The notes: a model not told the origin generated them from the letters alone. DNA of 64,000 nucleotides from Narthecium ossifragum (GCA_963920575.1 OY986973.1:8443601-8507600), one strand, 5' to 3'; counted from the first letter of the stretch, positions 30,195 through 42,582 are shown. A program made the numbers and translations.

Positions 30195-32582
30195 TTTTTT
30201 TTTTTTTGACAAGATGAGCCTGGGGCTTACAAAAGCATAAATAGAAGATGAAACCAAAAACTACAGGGAAGAGGGGACATCCATAGGAGGTGGGGTGGCA
30301 GATTCCACAGTCCAGAGAAGGGTGGTCGAACTACCCAATCCGATTCTGGCTAGAGAATCCGCGACCCCGTTAGAGTCTCTCGGGATATAACCTAACCCCC
30401 ACTCTCGTCATGCTTTCAAACGAAGCAATTTTCCCATACATCAGGAGCCAAAGAAAATTCTTCACCCTTGGCCCAAAAGGGCCCTCTTCAGATACCGTCC
30501 CAGTGAACCAGATTAGGAGAGAATATCTGATTTCTCTTAGAGGTGGAAAAAAGCCATAAGAATGCAGATTTCGTGGAGAACTTACCACTGGCAGTAGCAG
30601 TCCACTTCGCAAGATCACCTCGATTGTCCGATGGGATTGGCATCCCTAGGATCTATAAGGAGATGCTTTCCAGGAAGAGCCTCCTGATCAAGCGGCTCCT
30701 CCAATTGCCATTATTGCCTATCAATTTCCCAACAGTCAGACCATAGGAGTATCGGCTAATGTTGAAGAAAGTTGGCTTTTTATCAATTTGCAAATCGAGA
30801 GTCCACCAGTCCTGAAAAACAGAAACCTTGCTGAATCTCCCAGGTGACCAAAAAGTAGATGGGCATAGATCCTAGACGGCCTTGCAGGTTCCTTGCCAAG
30901 CCGGGGACGCTAGAGCAAAAGGTCTGTTTGGAGGCAAGATATTCCTCCATCTATACTTGGCGAACACCACTTGTCTCCATAATGAGTTCTCAGGCGGCAG
31001 TAGCTTCGCAGCACGACCCATTCGCAGCGCACGCTGCCAAGTAGGGAGGCGGCGGAACCCCAAACCAGCATCTTCATGTTGCCTACAAACCAGATCCCAC
31101 CAGACTACCGAAAACCCATACACCTGTCCGTTGATAATGAATGAGAATGAGGGTGTTGAGATGCATAACAGAACCCATCCGATCCATCGTTCTTGAAATT
31201 CCATGCTTCTAAGCATGTCTTCAATGAATCTCCATCTAACTGTGTCGCATGCCGAGCGTACATCCAATTTGATTGCCATAAGAGGTTCAGTTCTCCTCGC
31301 TTTCACCATTGAATGCATTAGCTCCTGTTCAATTGCTACGTTGTCATGAATACATCGCCCTTTGACAAATGCCGATTGTTCCTTCTCGACAATCTCCGGC
31401 AGAAGGGCCCTCAATCTTCGGACTAGAATTGTCGATACAATCTTATAGATTGTATTGCAGAGGCTGATGGGACTAAAATCTTTGATGCGCCTAGGATTAC
31501 CACACTTGGGGATCATGGAGATGAAAGTACAGTTCCATGCCGTCGGCATAGAATCAGTCCTGAAGAAGCCCAATACAGCCGCTGACCTCTACTCCGACGG
31601 TGTGCCAGAAAGACAAGAAAAATTCCGCCGTGAATCCGTCTGGACCAGGGCAACGGTTGGAACCCAAAGACTTAACTGCTTCCACGATCTCTTCTTGGGA
31701 AACATCCATATGAAGAGCAGCAGCCCATTCAGTCAGTATTTCGGGGAGAGAGAGCCAAGGGAACCCCAAGTATTCATCATTGTCACTCCAGAGATCTGAA
31801 TAGTGTTGCGAGAAGCCCCGACCCATTTCATCTGAAGACTCAAGCACGTTGCCATCCTCCAATTCGAGTTCACGAATAGGAGATCGATGCTGAGTTTTGT
31901 TGACGATATTATGAAACATTGCAGAATTCATATCTCCATGCTTGATCCAAGAGTACCTATTGGCATGTGTGTGTGTAACGTCTTGCCAGTGATACAGAGC
32001 TTCCACCATGTTCTCCATTGATCTGATTGATTGCTTTTTGGTTGGCAATAGGAATTTCCCCCTCATCTTCATGTGTCTATAGCTCCTCTAGGTAGTTGGT
32101 GGCAAGACGAGTGCGAGTGGCAATGCCATGTTCCTCATGGATACTACATTTCTTTACATCTTACTTCAACAATAACAGTCAGCCTTGAAGAATATATCTA
32201 GCATGTCCTCTGTGTTGAACTTACCAAATTCGGTTCACAAAGGAAATGAAAGCCGGTGAAGGGAGGAACTTGGTTCTCGACCAAAATAGGCATGCGCCGT
32301 TGTTCTTCGTCATCGCTCTCCCTGCCAATGCCGGAGGACAGTGGTCGGAACCAACTCGAGGCAGGTGTCTAATCTCAACAAATGGGAATCGATGGCACCA
32401 GGAAATGTTCCCCATGGCATGATCCAATCTCTTTGAAATTCTTGTACTCCCATATCGCTCATTACACCAGGTTAAGGATGAACCCACAAAACCGAGATCT
32501 GAGAGGCCGTTTCTGATCATGAAGTCCATAAACTCCATCACCCCATGCAAATAGGAAAATGGGTTGTCTCCGTGTTTCCAAC
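30195..32582 (-). mobile_element. LINE2 (L1 clade) 3' part, copy A
   Basis: Minus-strand LINE ending in a poly(A) tail (T run at 30195-30207). Compared with copy B it has lost about 670 bp (RNase H and part of zf-RVT; B 54422-55089), the junction being at GGGATATAACCTAACCC near 30388. On its 5' side it is cut at 32582 by an LTR fragment. Confidence 0.88.
30370..32582 (-). pseudogene. LINE2 ORF2 remnant, copy A
   Basis: Fragments in several frames. The endonuclease C-terminal part (LGFVGSSLTWCNERYG...VGSDHCP) is at 32221-32582. The linker and RT start (SLGSNRCPGPDGFTAEFF, PGPDG motif) are at 31554-32072. RT fingers (TFISMIPKCGNPRRIKDFSP, EKEQSAFVKGRCIHDN) are at 30872-31573. Directly after INGQVYGFSVV the sequence jumps to WDLVCRQHEDAGLGF, so the RT palm with the YADD box is deleted. 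Copy B shares this internal deletion, so it predates the duplication. Not functional. Confidence 0.88.
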
Positions 32583-33637
32583 GGCATAACCTATCTTTGC
32601 TTGGCATAGATTGTCTTTGGTCCTACGATTACATTAAATTATACTACTCCTAATGACCTTCGCACAACCTATCTTCGCGTAGCATAGCTTATCTCAAAGG
32701 CAAACCAATAACTTCATGAAAACTATCTTATAAATCTTCACAATCAATCACAGAAATCATATAGGACTGAAAGTACGTCAAGGGAACTCTGTTCCTTCAA
32801 CTCTATTAACAATAAAACCATATTCATGAGATCATGCATCAAGAAGTTCATAAGAATCCAACTAAAGAAAAACCAAAACTGCACTAGGGTTTCATGAATA
32901 ATCCTAAGTACAATAATTAGCAACTCATCTTTTGGATGAAAACCATCGGGTTGGAGTAGGAAGCTGTCACCATCCACATCTTCTCCGTCTTCTTCTTCCT
33001 CCTCCAAAGATTGTCAAAACGATGCTTATTTTCGGCCAGCCAACACCTTCTTATAGGTGTATTCCCGGAATTAGGGTTATGGGTTGAGTTGGACCTCTAG
33101 TGCAACTCAGATTTCCTGGTTTAATTCTGACAGCCTCTTTCGGTCGCGACTGGGTTCAACCCGTCAGGAAGTTGGAAATGTGCTCAACATGAAAGATGTA
33201 TATTAGGAAGCCTTCTATCATGTCCCAAAGATTTAACATTATTTAGACTTATCTGGAATATTTGGCGAATATTCTCCTGAGCAACAACGGACCAGTTTCC
33301 CAGCATCTGTATATCTTTATCTTCTTCAAAACGGGTATTAATCCATCCGGTGTCTCGCAAAATGTCCAACATGAAAGTTGTAAGTCTAGACGTCTTGTAC
33401 CTCGTACTAAATTTCTAAAATAATTGGACTTATACAGAATATATAAAGAATATTCTCCTGACAGGCGACGAAGCAGTCTTTATCACATAAATTCATCTGT
33501 TTAGTTGAAATTCTTATATTTCATCTCAAATCATGATTAAACCTGAAATCAACTAACAAACTATTAAATACAACTACTCTAGACCTAATAAAGGTAATTT
33601 CAGGGGTTTAATTATGAATAATTAGTGACTTATCACT
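32583..33637 (-). repeat. Athila-like LTR fragment
   Basis: The minus strand starts TGATAAGTCACTAATTATTC at 33637 and shows LTR blocks related to the solo LTR at 55596-57457 (GGAGAATATTC... words) and to the LTR at 24442-24950 (GCATAGATTGTCTT). It replaces the LINE2/Tekay LTR junction found in copy B (about 59146-59661), so about 0.5 kb was lost when it arrived. No gene. Confidence 0.65.
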
Positions 33638-35900
33638 TGGATTGATGTATGTGATTGATTAAGACCTTAAGTGTGCCTCTGATCGAAAGATCGGAGCTCG
33701 ATTGGGAAAGACTGAATCAGACGGCAGAGATAAAATCCCGATCTCTACAAATACCCTGACTTTCTCTCTCTTTCCTTGTTTTCTTCTTCTCCTGTCGCTG
33801 TCTCCCTTTCTCTGTCCTGCCGGCTAAGCTAGGGCTTCGGGTCGCGATCTTCGAGGAGCGGATCTGAGCGATCAAGCTTGGAGGATTCGTGAAGGAGATG
33901 CCCTACTTGTCCAAGTATGTGTTTCTACCCTGATCATGTGGTCGGGTTCACCTAGGATAGGTTTATTGTGTTTTTGATGTAGTTGTACATGGTAGAATGT
34001 TGTGTAACTTAATACATTGGTTCTATGACTTGCCTAGAGTGCTTCTACTAGTTGGTTTCATATTTTATCGGATGATTCCCGTTTTATCGACGGTTTGTCG
34101 ATTTTTGACCGTTTATATCTAGATTTGAGTTTTAACCATCAAAATCATGTTTTCGTCATATCAATAGCTTCCCCATCTTTTATTACGTGTGCCTACAAAG
34201 TTTCATCGATTTCTGATAAGCTTTGGTAGATCAAATCTAAGAAATTAGATTTTTGGCACCGTTCTTAGGAACTGTGCACTAGGCCTGACGGTCGACCGTC
34301 GAATCGACTGTCAAGTGTTGGCACGTTTCATCTTGGCCTCACGGTCGACCGTCGGATTGACCGTCGCATCGATCGTGGCCTCACGGTCGACCGTCGCATC
34401 GACCGTGTGCCTCGTTTTGGGTTTCCCAGGGTCGATGCTCCGATCGATCGTGGGACCTTGGCTTTTTCCCACCCGTCCTCACGGTCGATGTCAGATTGAC
34501 CGTCGCATCGACCGTGAGACTCTGTCCCGTTTTTAGCTTCCCAGGGTCTATATCCTGATCGACTGTCACCCTTAAGCTTTTCCCACTTTTTAGCCTCACG
34601 GTCGACCGTCGCATCGACCGTGGCCTCACGGTCGACTGTCGAATCGACCATGAGCCCCTGAACAGTGTTTTCTGGCTTCCTTTGATTGGCTTTTCTTTCA
34701 TGATAGATACCCAATCATGTTAGGAAGCATGCATGCTATTATCACGGGATTTTAAATGGATTTCTATTGAGATTGGGAATTGGATCATGCATCTACCCTT
34801 TTTGGTGGATTTATGGGTTGACTTGCATTTAAATACCTAGTTGGATGATAAACTTAAATGCTTCTTGTTGCTTAGCCGTTTGCTAGCTATGAGTGCTAGC
34901 TTACGTTGTATCGTGGAACCTTAGCCCGTTGCCGGCGTGTGCCGAGGGCTATTGTATAATTGTTGAACCCATAATTGTTGTTGTGACATATAGAGACATC
35001 TAGGTTAGATGCTTGCATAGGTTCATACATTGTATGCATTATAGGCATATCAGGTTAGGCGGGGTGATGGGTTTATCGTCGATCCGAGGCTCTCGGGTAG
35101 CTCAGATCTAGCTCTAGGACCGTGGCTGGGTAGCAAGGACTGGGGCGTGATTGTTATGCCAAATCTCTGTATTCTCGAGGATGGGTCTAGTTGGCTACTA
35201 TCTGTTGTTTAAGGTGTAGAGATCGCCCAGAGTTCTCGTCTCATGCTCAATATCCGTGTTAAGGGAAGTTACGTGCTGCCCTGGGTCCTACCCCTTGTTG
35301 TTCAGCGCTGGGCGCTTGGTGGTTGAGAGGGACAACTGTTGACAGTTGAGGTCACAGAGCGTGTGCCCTGGGGTAGGCAGTGGATGTAACGTGAGTTTCC
35401 CTTAGAGGTGAGACAGAACCCGGGACTTTGTAGTTTCCCTTCTTTCCTGTGCGACGTAGAGTAGATTATAACCCTACTGAACTTTTTGCTCACTCCTACC
35501 CGGGCTGCGTTTGCAGGTGCAGGTGTCGGCTCTTCCTCTACGGGTCCAGCTGGATCCGATCTTGGCGGCACGTCAACTTCCGGAGGAGCTTGAGGTCGTG
35601 GAGGGGCATATTTACCTTTTTGGTAGCTTTTTGGTTGTACTTACCTTCGAGGATGATGTACTCAACGTTTAATTTATGAAATCTTGTTCTCTCTTTTGAT
35701 TGAGTCTTATTCCGCAATGTAATATTTAGTTTTACCCTTATTCCCTTATTCCCTTATATTTAGTTTTACCCTTATTCCCTTGGAAGTCTTAAGTTCAAAT
35801 TAATCCCGCTTTGTGTATGTATCGCGTCGTATGGATGTGAATAGTGTAGGTTTCCCCTCACGCCTCGGCCTAGATGGGTTTTCTGGGTCAGGGTGTGACA
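33638..35900 (+). repeat. Tekay-type LTR, 5'-truncated, copy A
   Basis: Collinear with the intact solo LTR 59521-61808, lacking its first 140 bp or so. Ends CTGGGTCAGGGTGTGACA at 35900, followed by TGCAC, the same target sequence as in copy B. Contains a motif array (34286-34655) and the block 'cgacgtagagtagattataaccctactgaac' near 35455. Confidence 0.88.
34286..34655 (+). repeat. Palindromic motif array in Tekay LTR, copy A
   Basis: About nine words such as ACGGTCGACCGTCGCATCG and GGTCGATGCTCCGATCG. Compared with copy B (60311-60608) it carries additional units near 34350-34400 and 34610-34640, so the number of units differs between duplicates. Confidence 0.85.
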
Positions 35901-37071
35901 TGCACCACGTAGGTTCCAACAAATGATTTTGATGACTAAACCAATGATTTTGGCATGGGTAGAAAATTCTCTGACCGTCGCTCAAGTATAGCATTGTCTT
36001 CATTAGTGTCTTGGGTATCTTCATCCCCAAGGACTGGACCAGAGGGAGAGAATCCTAGTAGATAAGGAGGGGTGCCCACCAATTGCTTCGTTGTGCCGTC
36101 ACCATCCAGGAGAGCAGAAATAAAGATGGAGGACCTAATATCATGTTTCTCCTGGAGAGAGAGATGAGCCGTTGTGTATGAGCCCTCTGAGATTTCCTCA
36201 GGAGGAGGCAGTTTCCCAGTGCCCATCGCTAGGCAGGCATTAGCGACAATATCAACCTCTTCCGCTTCCCTCGATGAGGGATGAGGATCTCCAACGAGGG
36301 AAGAAGAGGTAGGGAGATCGGAGGAGGAGAAGGGGAGCATGGCCAAGGGATTAGCAGGGGTAGATGGATCAGGGGCACAAGGATTGTGAGGAGGACTACC
36401 GTTTACGAGGGAGGGGTAAGCATCTGCGTCATGAGGGAGAGGAGGCTTTCGGGGATTAGATGTACAACCGGTAGTGGGACCCGTTGAAATGCTGGCGTGG
36501 CACAGGGTCTGACTAGGGTGGGGATCCCAGGCAAAGGCATAGGATGGGAAGTTTCTTTCATACTAGGTTCGGTAGGGAGAGGGATATGTGGGGATAAGGT
36601 TGCCAACTGGGAGGGAGGTTGGAAAGTGTTACACATGTCCCTAACACGGATGAGATTGGTGGAAGGTGGTTTGGTGGATGGTGGTTTGATAGAACAATAG
36701 AGAAGGGCAAAACTGCCACCAGAATCTGAGGCGCCGTGGTCAGGAGGAGAAAACTTGTTTGGGGGTTTCTCTCGAGGAGAGGCCTGTGCAAAAGATGATG
36801 GAAGGGAGGAAAAAGGGTGTGGTTCAAATCTTTGGGAAGCGGCAGCAATCCGCAACCCATCCTATCTGCAAGAGTAGGTAAGCTCCTCCCCTTATATGCT
36901 TGTCTGACAAGAGGTCCTCTCATAGGCTTTTTGCCTATCCCATCAGTAACCTTTCTCTCCTCCACCCTGTGTCACCATTGGGGCCACGTGACCACCGTCC
37001 AGCCCAGAGAGTCAGTGTGGAGTGGTGTGGCCTGAGGGGGAATGGTGGTCTCTGAAGGTCCAAGAGGGGGT
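35901..37071 (-). pseudogene. LINE2 ORF1 remnant, copy A
   Basis: Minus-strand Pro/Ser-rich C-terminal half of a LINE ORF1 (nucleic-acid-binding) protein. The frame 35936-36346 ends LPMPKSLV; the upstream frame 36403-36855 is joined by a 1-nt difference near 36505 (GGG here, GGGG in copy B). The stop of ORF1 overlaps the start of ORF2 (KIICWNLRGA, endonuclease N-terminus, at about 35905-35940). A WTVVTWPQW motif near 36975 recalls the W-rich core segment of plant LINE ORF1 proteins. The N-terminus is cut by the Copia LTR at 37072. Confidence 0.72.
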
Positions 37072-37221
37072 TGATATTAGGCCTTATAAAAGAAACTCGA
37101 TGAAGAAAACCTAGAGATGAGGAGTCTAATAAAATCGTATGCTTGTAAATGGATAGAGTATAAAATAAAGCAGGTATATGAAGGCCAAAAGATGAGTTAG
37201 AGAGATTGCACCGTATTTTTA
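37072..37221 (-). repeat. Copia LTR fragment (3' end), copy A
   Basis: Matches 62981-63126 of the Copia 3' LTR; reading the minus strand it ends GGCCTAATATCA. Truncated at the duplication junction (about 37221). Confidence 0.75.
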
Positions 37222-37322
37222 TATTTGTTGTTAATTGATGATTCCGTGGCCGGGGTTGTTCCCCCGTTGTAAAAATTGCGGTTGACGGCTGTGGACGTCG
37301 TTGTAATGCCAAAATTTCTATT
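37222..37322 (+). repeat. Small Tekay LTR scrap at the junction
   Basis: About 100 bp resembling 3310-3420 (words GCCGGGGTTGT, GTGGACGTCGTTGTAATGCC versus GCGGATGCCGTTATAATGC). Lies between copy A and the CACTA fragment. Confidence 0.45.
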
Positions 37323-37417
37323 GAATGTATTGTTGTTTGTTTACGGCCTCCTTCCCCTTCCATCTCCTCCAACTTCCTTACATCCAACCATTTTGGATTT
37401 TCAACACTCTTAATCTT

Positions 37418-38252
37418 CCTGAGGACGTTAGTCCTGAAGATTGGGCCTTTCTTATTGATTACTTTGGTTATGATGAGTTTCAGGTAATGCTTCACCTTTT
37501 CTTTTAAATTCTGCATTATGTTCTAATATTTTAAATACTAAATTAATCATGTGCATAATATGACTTCTCAAATAATACAGAAAGTTAGCAAACATAATGC
37601 TGAAAATAGATCAAAACTAGTTGTGAAGCACACATGTGGAACTAGATCTTATATAGAAGTGGAGAAATCAACAGTAAGATATATGATTTTTGCTTATTTG
37701 TTTTATGGATTATATCCAAATATATATTCTTTGCTTATTTGTTTGGTGTGAACTATATATAATAGAGAGATCCTATCACTGGGGAGAAGCCTAGAGTTGA
37801 TTTATTTTTTTGATGAAGTATGGTTAAAACAACATACTAAGAAAAACAAAGAAGGAGAAGTGATATGGTCTGACATAAAATCCCAAGAGAATCATGTAAG
37901 TACACAATTATAAACCTTACTTGATCTTATTTGTATCGCTCAACGTCGTAATTGCGGCAATTGTTTATTTTAGGGAAAACTCAAAGATATTGTTAGTGAG
38001 CATACACAACTTGAAAGTGACCAGCAAATGAATGATGATGAAATTCGTTTGTACGTTCTTGGTGAGAAATCTGGGTACTTTCGTGGGAAAGGTGCTGAAG
38101 CACGTGCTGAAGTAGTTGATGAAGTGCGAGCGGAGCTGAAAAAAACTATGTAATTGGAACTTGAAAAGAGAATGCAAGCTCAGTTTGATAAGATGTTTCA
38201 AACACTCATGAGTTCATTTTTTAATGCTGCTAGCTCGCAATCATCACGGTGA
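37418..38252 (+). pseudogene. CACTA-associated Transposase_24-like gene, 3' exons
   Basis: Protein of the plant Ptta/En/Spm transposase family found in CACTA elements. Four exons can be read: one ending at 37483 (PEDVSPEDWAFLIDYFGY, donor GTAATG); 37581-37673 (KVSKHNAENRSKLVVKHTCG, family hallmark S-x-N-x-x-N-R; donor GTAAGA); about 37766-37895 (DPITGEKPRVDLFFDEVW, donor GTAAGT); and 37974-38252 (GKLKDIVSEHTQLESDQQMN...). A TAA at about 38151 interrupts the last exon just before a coiled-coil tail. The N-terminal exons are missing. Splice sites are inferred from GT/AG and reading frame. Confidence 0.75.
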
Positions 38253-38639
38253 TAGGTAAATTTGTAATTGTATATTGTGATTGTAGTTGAAGTTATTTTT
38301 TATTGTAGTATTGATATTTATTTTTCCAAAGTAACATGCTTCATGATATGTTTTTGCAGGATCATAGATTGTTGCTCTTCTGCATTGGGATTGTTTTGCA
38401 TTGAGATCCTAGAGCCTAATTTAGCAGAACTTTTAGCTCACTTTGTCATTTATTAGAAATTATGTAGTGAATTTATTTATGTTTTTTGGACTACTTTTGT
38501 TATGAACAATTTGATTAATAAAATTTTATTTGTAATGCTCTTTTTTTTATATTGAATGTATGTCAATCGATAAGTTCATTAGATCAAAATTGTATGTACA
38601 ATGTAACAGGTAGCTAGTCTATGATTTGTGGCAATGAAG

Positions 38640-39250
38640 ATTGTCAATAATTTTCAGTTGTGATAACAATTATTGTCACTAACAAATGTAATTGTGACAA
38701 TAATAATGTTTTGTCACTATTTATGATTTTTGTGACGATAAGAGTTGTCATTTAAACGTTTTTCATAACCAACATCACATTTGATAGTGACAACAATTGT
38801 CATCACTAACAAATATCTTTTGTGACAACAATTAATATTGTCACCGATAATATTATTAGTTACAACACTTGTTGTCACATACTAAAATTAGTGACGCGAA
38901 TTAGTGTCAAGAAATCTAATATATATTTGTCACTAAATCCTTACCAGTGACGAGAGAAAAATATTGTCACAGAAAGAATTAGTTAGTGACAAGAATTTTG
39001 TCACTAATATTATCACTAATTCACACCTCATCCGATTTAGAACGAGTTATAGTGACAAGTGTATATACTATAGTGACCCCCCCAGTTGTCACTAAAAAAA
39101 TAGTTATCAGTGACAAGACACAGTTGTCGTCACTAATGTATTAGCAACGGCCACACAAGCTACAACAGTTGTTGTCACTACCGTCGTCACTAAAGAATCT
39201 TTAGTAATGACAACTATGTTTGCAGTGACAACTTTGTGTCACTAAACATC
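38640..39250. repeat. CACTA subterminal repeats
   Basis: About sixteen exact copies of TTGTCAC or GTGACAA in either orientation plus many one-base variants, spaced 10-60 bp. Such subterminal repeats are the known binding sites of CACTA DNA-binding transposases. Confidence 0.85.
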
Positions 39251-39265
39251 CTTTTTCTTGTAGTG

Positions 39266-39305
39266 TTTGGTTCAACTACGAACCGCACATAGGGCCTACA
39301 TATAC

Positions 39306-39351
<46 letters not shown>

Positions 39352-40612
39352 GATTGAAAAAATGAATTTATGCAAACGGAGCTAATAACTTCAAATAGGC
39401 ATAACTTTCAATCTAAACAACCAATTGACATGAAATTTAATATGCCATTTGTCCCAAAATTAGTTTAAACATGGAAAAGAAATTAGATGAAAACCTATAA
39501 TTTTGATTTGAAATCAGATTTGATAAAAGGATCATAATTACTTCGAAAAATCCTTGGATTAAAGCCAAAACCTCCGGATCAATCTTAAAGGTCACTAGGA
39601 TCAACATATCCATAAATCAAATCAATTGGATATCAATTTCCAACTTAATTTCGCAATTTTGACTCATTGCCCTGTTTCAACATAGTTCAGTAATCAATTC
39701 ACTAAAACTCGTACCTAAGTCATAAAATTATGAAATTATTGGGTTTAGAAGCAGACTCAGAGATCTACAACTTACATCTTTAAGATCGACTGAGATTATG
39801 TACATACGAGGCTGTATTTAAGCTCAAACACATCAGTTTCATTTAAAACAGAAATCCGATAGAAATCCGGGAAAAAACTTACATGAATCCGACTTAAATT
39901 CAAATGAAATCACACCAAATTCCAATCAGTTTCTAAGAAAGCCTAGGAGAACAATCTAGCAAAGAGAAATCAAGAAAACGACAGTTCAATCAACCTAGAA
40001 CACCTAAACAAAGGTTTAGTTTAAGAATCCTACCTCAACTCTCTAATCCTTGATTAATCCGAGCTAGGATGGCCTAGATCAGTTCCTCCCCTTGCTGCGG
40101 ACACCTCCAAGCCATTGGAACAACCTCCCTTGCAAAACACTAGCAACGACTGAGAGAAGAAGGAAAGAAAGAAGAAATAGGGGATTCGCAGGTACTTATA
40201 CCAGCCGTGTCCAATCGGTCGCTTAAAGCAGCGATCAGTCGGACTAGGTCGGTTCAACACCTGACACCTCAACATCGGTGTTGCCCTCGAGTCCGATCGG
40301 TCGCTCCAAGAGCCGACCGATCACACCTGAGCTGAAAGCTGTCCTAAAGACAAGCTTTCGCACCCGAGCTTGGATCTTCCAATCCCAAACTCGCCTAGGG
40401 TTCTAACAAGCACATTCGTCATTCATGGGGCCGTGTGTGCACTACACGGGTGTTAAACCAACCGACAATGCATAATTTACCAAATTGCCCTTGGGGTCCA
40501 AAAATAGCGATGTGATCAACCGATCGCAAACCAATGCCAACCAAGCCAAACGAACAAAACCATACTCTCAACCAAACACGGTCGGACCGGGTTGGAGGTA
40601 CGGGACCTCACA
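39266..40612 (-). repeat. Tekay-type solo LTR, truncated, copy B
   Basis: Counterpart of 22279-22872, ending CGGGACCTCACA at 40612. It contains about 735 bp (39577-40312) absent from copy A, with GATCGGTCG/CGACCGATC palindromic words at 40205-40325, and a long (TA)n run near 39306-39349. Confidence 0.88.
39306..39349. repeat. (TA)n microsatellite
   Basis: An AT dinucleotide run of about 40 bp; the copy A counterpart near 22314-22331 is much shorter. Confidence 0.85.
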
Positions 40613-41066
40613 GGCGGCGGCGGAGGTAGGTTTGGGGAGTGGTCGTCAGTGATGGAATAAGGGGAGTTGAGACCAGTGAATGGTGTAGGAAGATCAGGAT
40701 GAGGTCAGGGATGAATTTGGTGGGTTTCGTAGGAGGTTTGGTAATGAGGGTTGGCCCGCGGCGGGGGGGGGGGGGGGGGGGGAGGGGGGGTTGGTGGCGG
40801 CTTGGGGACGAGCTGCCACAAGCCAATCCGAATCGGGATGATGACGTTTGGGTTCATAGTCGAGCTTGGGCGAGCCACGATCGAGCCGTGAACAGGCAAG
40901 GGTGTGGACGAGAGAGAAAATCGGAAAAGAAATGGGGAAAAATCAGGAAAAACCTGGGAGAGGGAAGGCCCGGGTAAAACATGGGCTCGGTGGCTTGGCG
41001 GAAGGTGGGTTTTTTTTTACTTTAGAGCCGAATCTAAAGGAGAGGATAGAGCCTAAACTAAGAAGA
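40613..41066. other. G-rich unassigned DNA, copy B
   Basis: Counterpart of 22873-23340 with a longer G tract (about 40763-40790). No gene. Confidence 0.5.
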
Positions 41067-41243
41067 GGTCCTGACTAAAGATAGAGTACTGGATTGCCTC
41101 CCATCAAGCGCGTATTTTATATCTTTCACTAGACGCTCCCGAAACAAGATTTAGGAGGTCGAAGATTCCATATGAACAAATACATGGCCCGAAGAATAGT
41201 GAAGATATGCGGACATGCTTCATCTAGGAACAAAGGAACGTTC

Positions 41244-41819
41244 TTAGCAAACAAAGTGTGCACATGGCGAGAATGTTTGAAACGATCTTTGATCATTCAC
41301 ATAATCATTATATGAATTCACCATACAAGCTAGTTGTCCGATTTGTGTCTCTAAATTATTAATTGATTGAGTATGAGAATTAACGTCGGTTCTCGTCAAA
41401 ATCATTTCACTTTTAAGCTCAATCATATTAGCATTCATGCTAGCAAGTATACTCATGATTGTGTTTAAAGTCGGGTCAGAGGGTGCTTGTGGATGATATT
41501 GCTGTTGAAAACTAGGTGTAAAATTTTAGGCCGATTTTTCTATAATCCATGGCCGAACGTTAGGAGGTCGATAGCCTTCGAATTACCAACTAGGGTATGT
41601 ATGGTCTTTAAAATCCGGATTATAAGAGTAGGAATATAAATTGTAGGCCAGCTCTAAGAAACCATGTGTATCATTAGTGTAAGCAGGTGCATATGTCGAT
41701 GGCGTGTAATAATCCCACAATGTATCACCCGGTGGCATATAATATTTGGCCATATATGCAAGATCACACAAACAAGGACCACACCAAAGATAAGAAATAC
41801 AAACAGTGTGCTGGTCCAA
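41244..41819 (-). pseudogene. Gag C-terminal remnant, copy B
   Basis: Same frame and same two stop codons as 23521-24096, with about 3-4% nucleotide differences. The shared stops show it was already non-functional before the duplication. Confidence 0.72.
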
Positions 41820-42582
41820 GAGACGATTGTCGCATATTTGAGCGTTGGAGCGACTTGCAGAAGCATCTCAGACAGCTGATTATAATAATTCGGAGTTTAG
41901 AACAAACTTACCTGACTGCTCAATGCTGACTGATCGGTTAGGGGACCGACCGATCGCCCCATGCAGCGGGTTGCATGTCCAAGTCCAAGAAAATTCAATT
42001 CAACAGCTGTTAAAATCAAAAAAAATTTCAAAAAAATCCTAAAAAAAGAAAAATTGAGAAAGGTGAAAATAAGAAAGATAAAAACCTAACTAAGCAAAGA
42101 AAAAGAGTCAACAGAAAATCAATCAAACTATCAAAAGTAATTTCCGGCAATGGCACCAAAAATTGATGTGTTGTGAACATGTTGTTAAAATATCGCAAAC
42201 TCAATCAAATATTAAATTTATAATCCTTATTCATTTACTACACTACTGGGTAAAATAGCCGTGAAGTTTAGAATCAATCCACAGGGAAAATGATGATAGA
42301 GATAATATCAATTCTCAAAACTCTTGATCTAAGCAAAAGAATCAAAGATAGATTTTAATTATCTAAACTAAATAAGAAAAAAAAATAAAGGATTGATTGG
42401 TTTGAATCAATGAAGTAGTCACTTAGGAATTACTTAACCCGCCCTTCTTTCCTTATTAGTTTTCTCTAGTTATCATCATGTTCATTTCTTTCAACATTAT
42501 GTACCATATGGCTACAAGCTCGCATGAATCTCTAAAAGAAATATAATATTCCCAATGGTATAACCTATCTTTACTTGACATA

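Larger units (their letters stand above)
22279..37221 (+). repeat. Segmental duplication, copy A
   Basis: Direct duplicate of 39266-63126. Collinear blocks in the same orientation: solo Tekay LTR, gag-only element, phospholipase gene, palindrome region, LINE2 with Tekay solo LTR, Copia LTR end. Outside the phospholipase, homologous stretches differ by a few percent by eye plus indels. The left flank here keeps the complete solo LTR with its target duplication, so this side looks ancestral. Confidence 0.92.
37323..39265 (+). mobile_element. CACTA (En/Spm) transposon, 3' half
   Basis: The 3' part of a CACTA DNA transposon: the last exons of a Transposase_24-type gene, a region with AATAAA-type signals near 38517, dense subterminal repeats, and the terminus CTTTTTCTTGTAGTG at 39251-39265, the complement of the canonical CACTACAAGAAAA end. 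The 5' half and 5' terminus are not in the window. The base after the terminus starts copy B of the duplication. Confidence 0.88.

Noticed and set aside
36403..37516. Long minus-strand frames such as 36935-37516 (193 codons) and 36558-36965
   Set aside because: They cross the LINE2/Copia/CACTA joints or run out of frame with ORF1; low-complexity Pro/Ser/Leu composition.
39306..39349. (TA)n run as a regulatory or matrix-attachment signal
   Set aside because: A simple microsatellite inside an LTR; length differs between copies; no supporting context.
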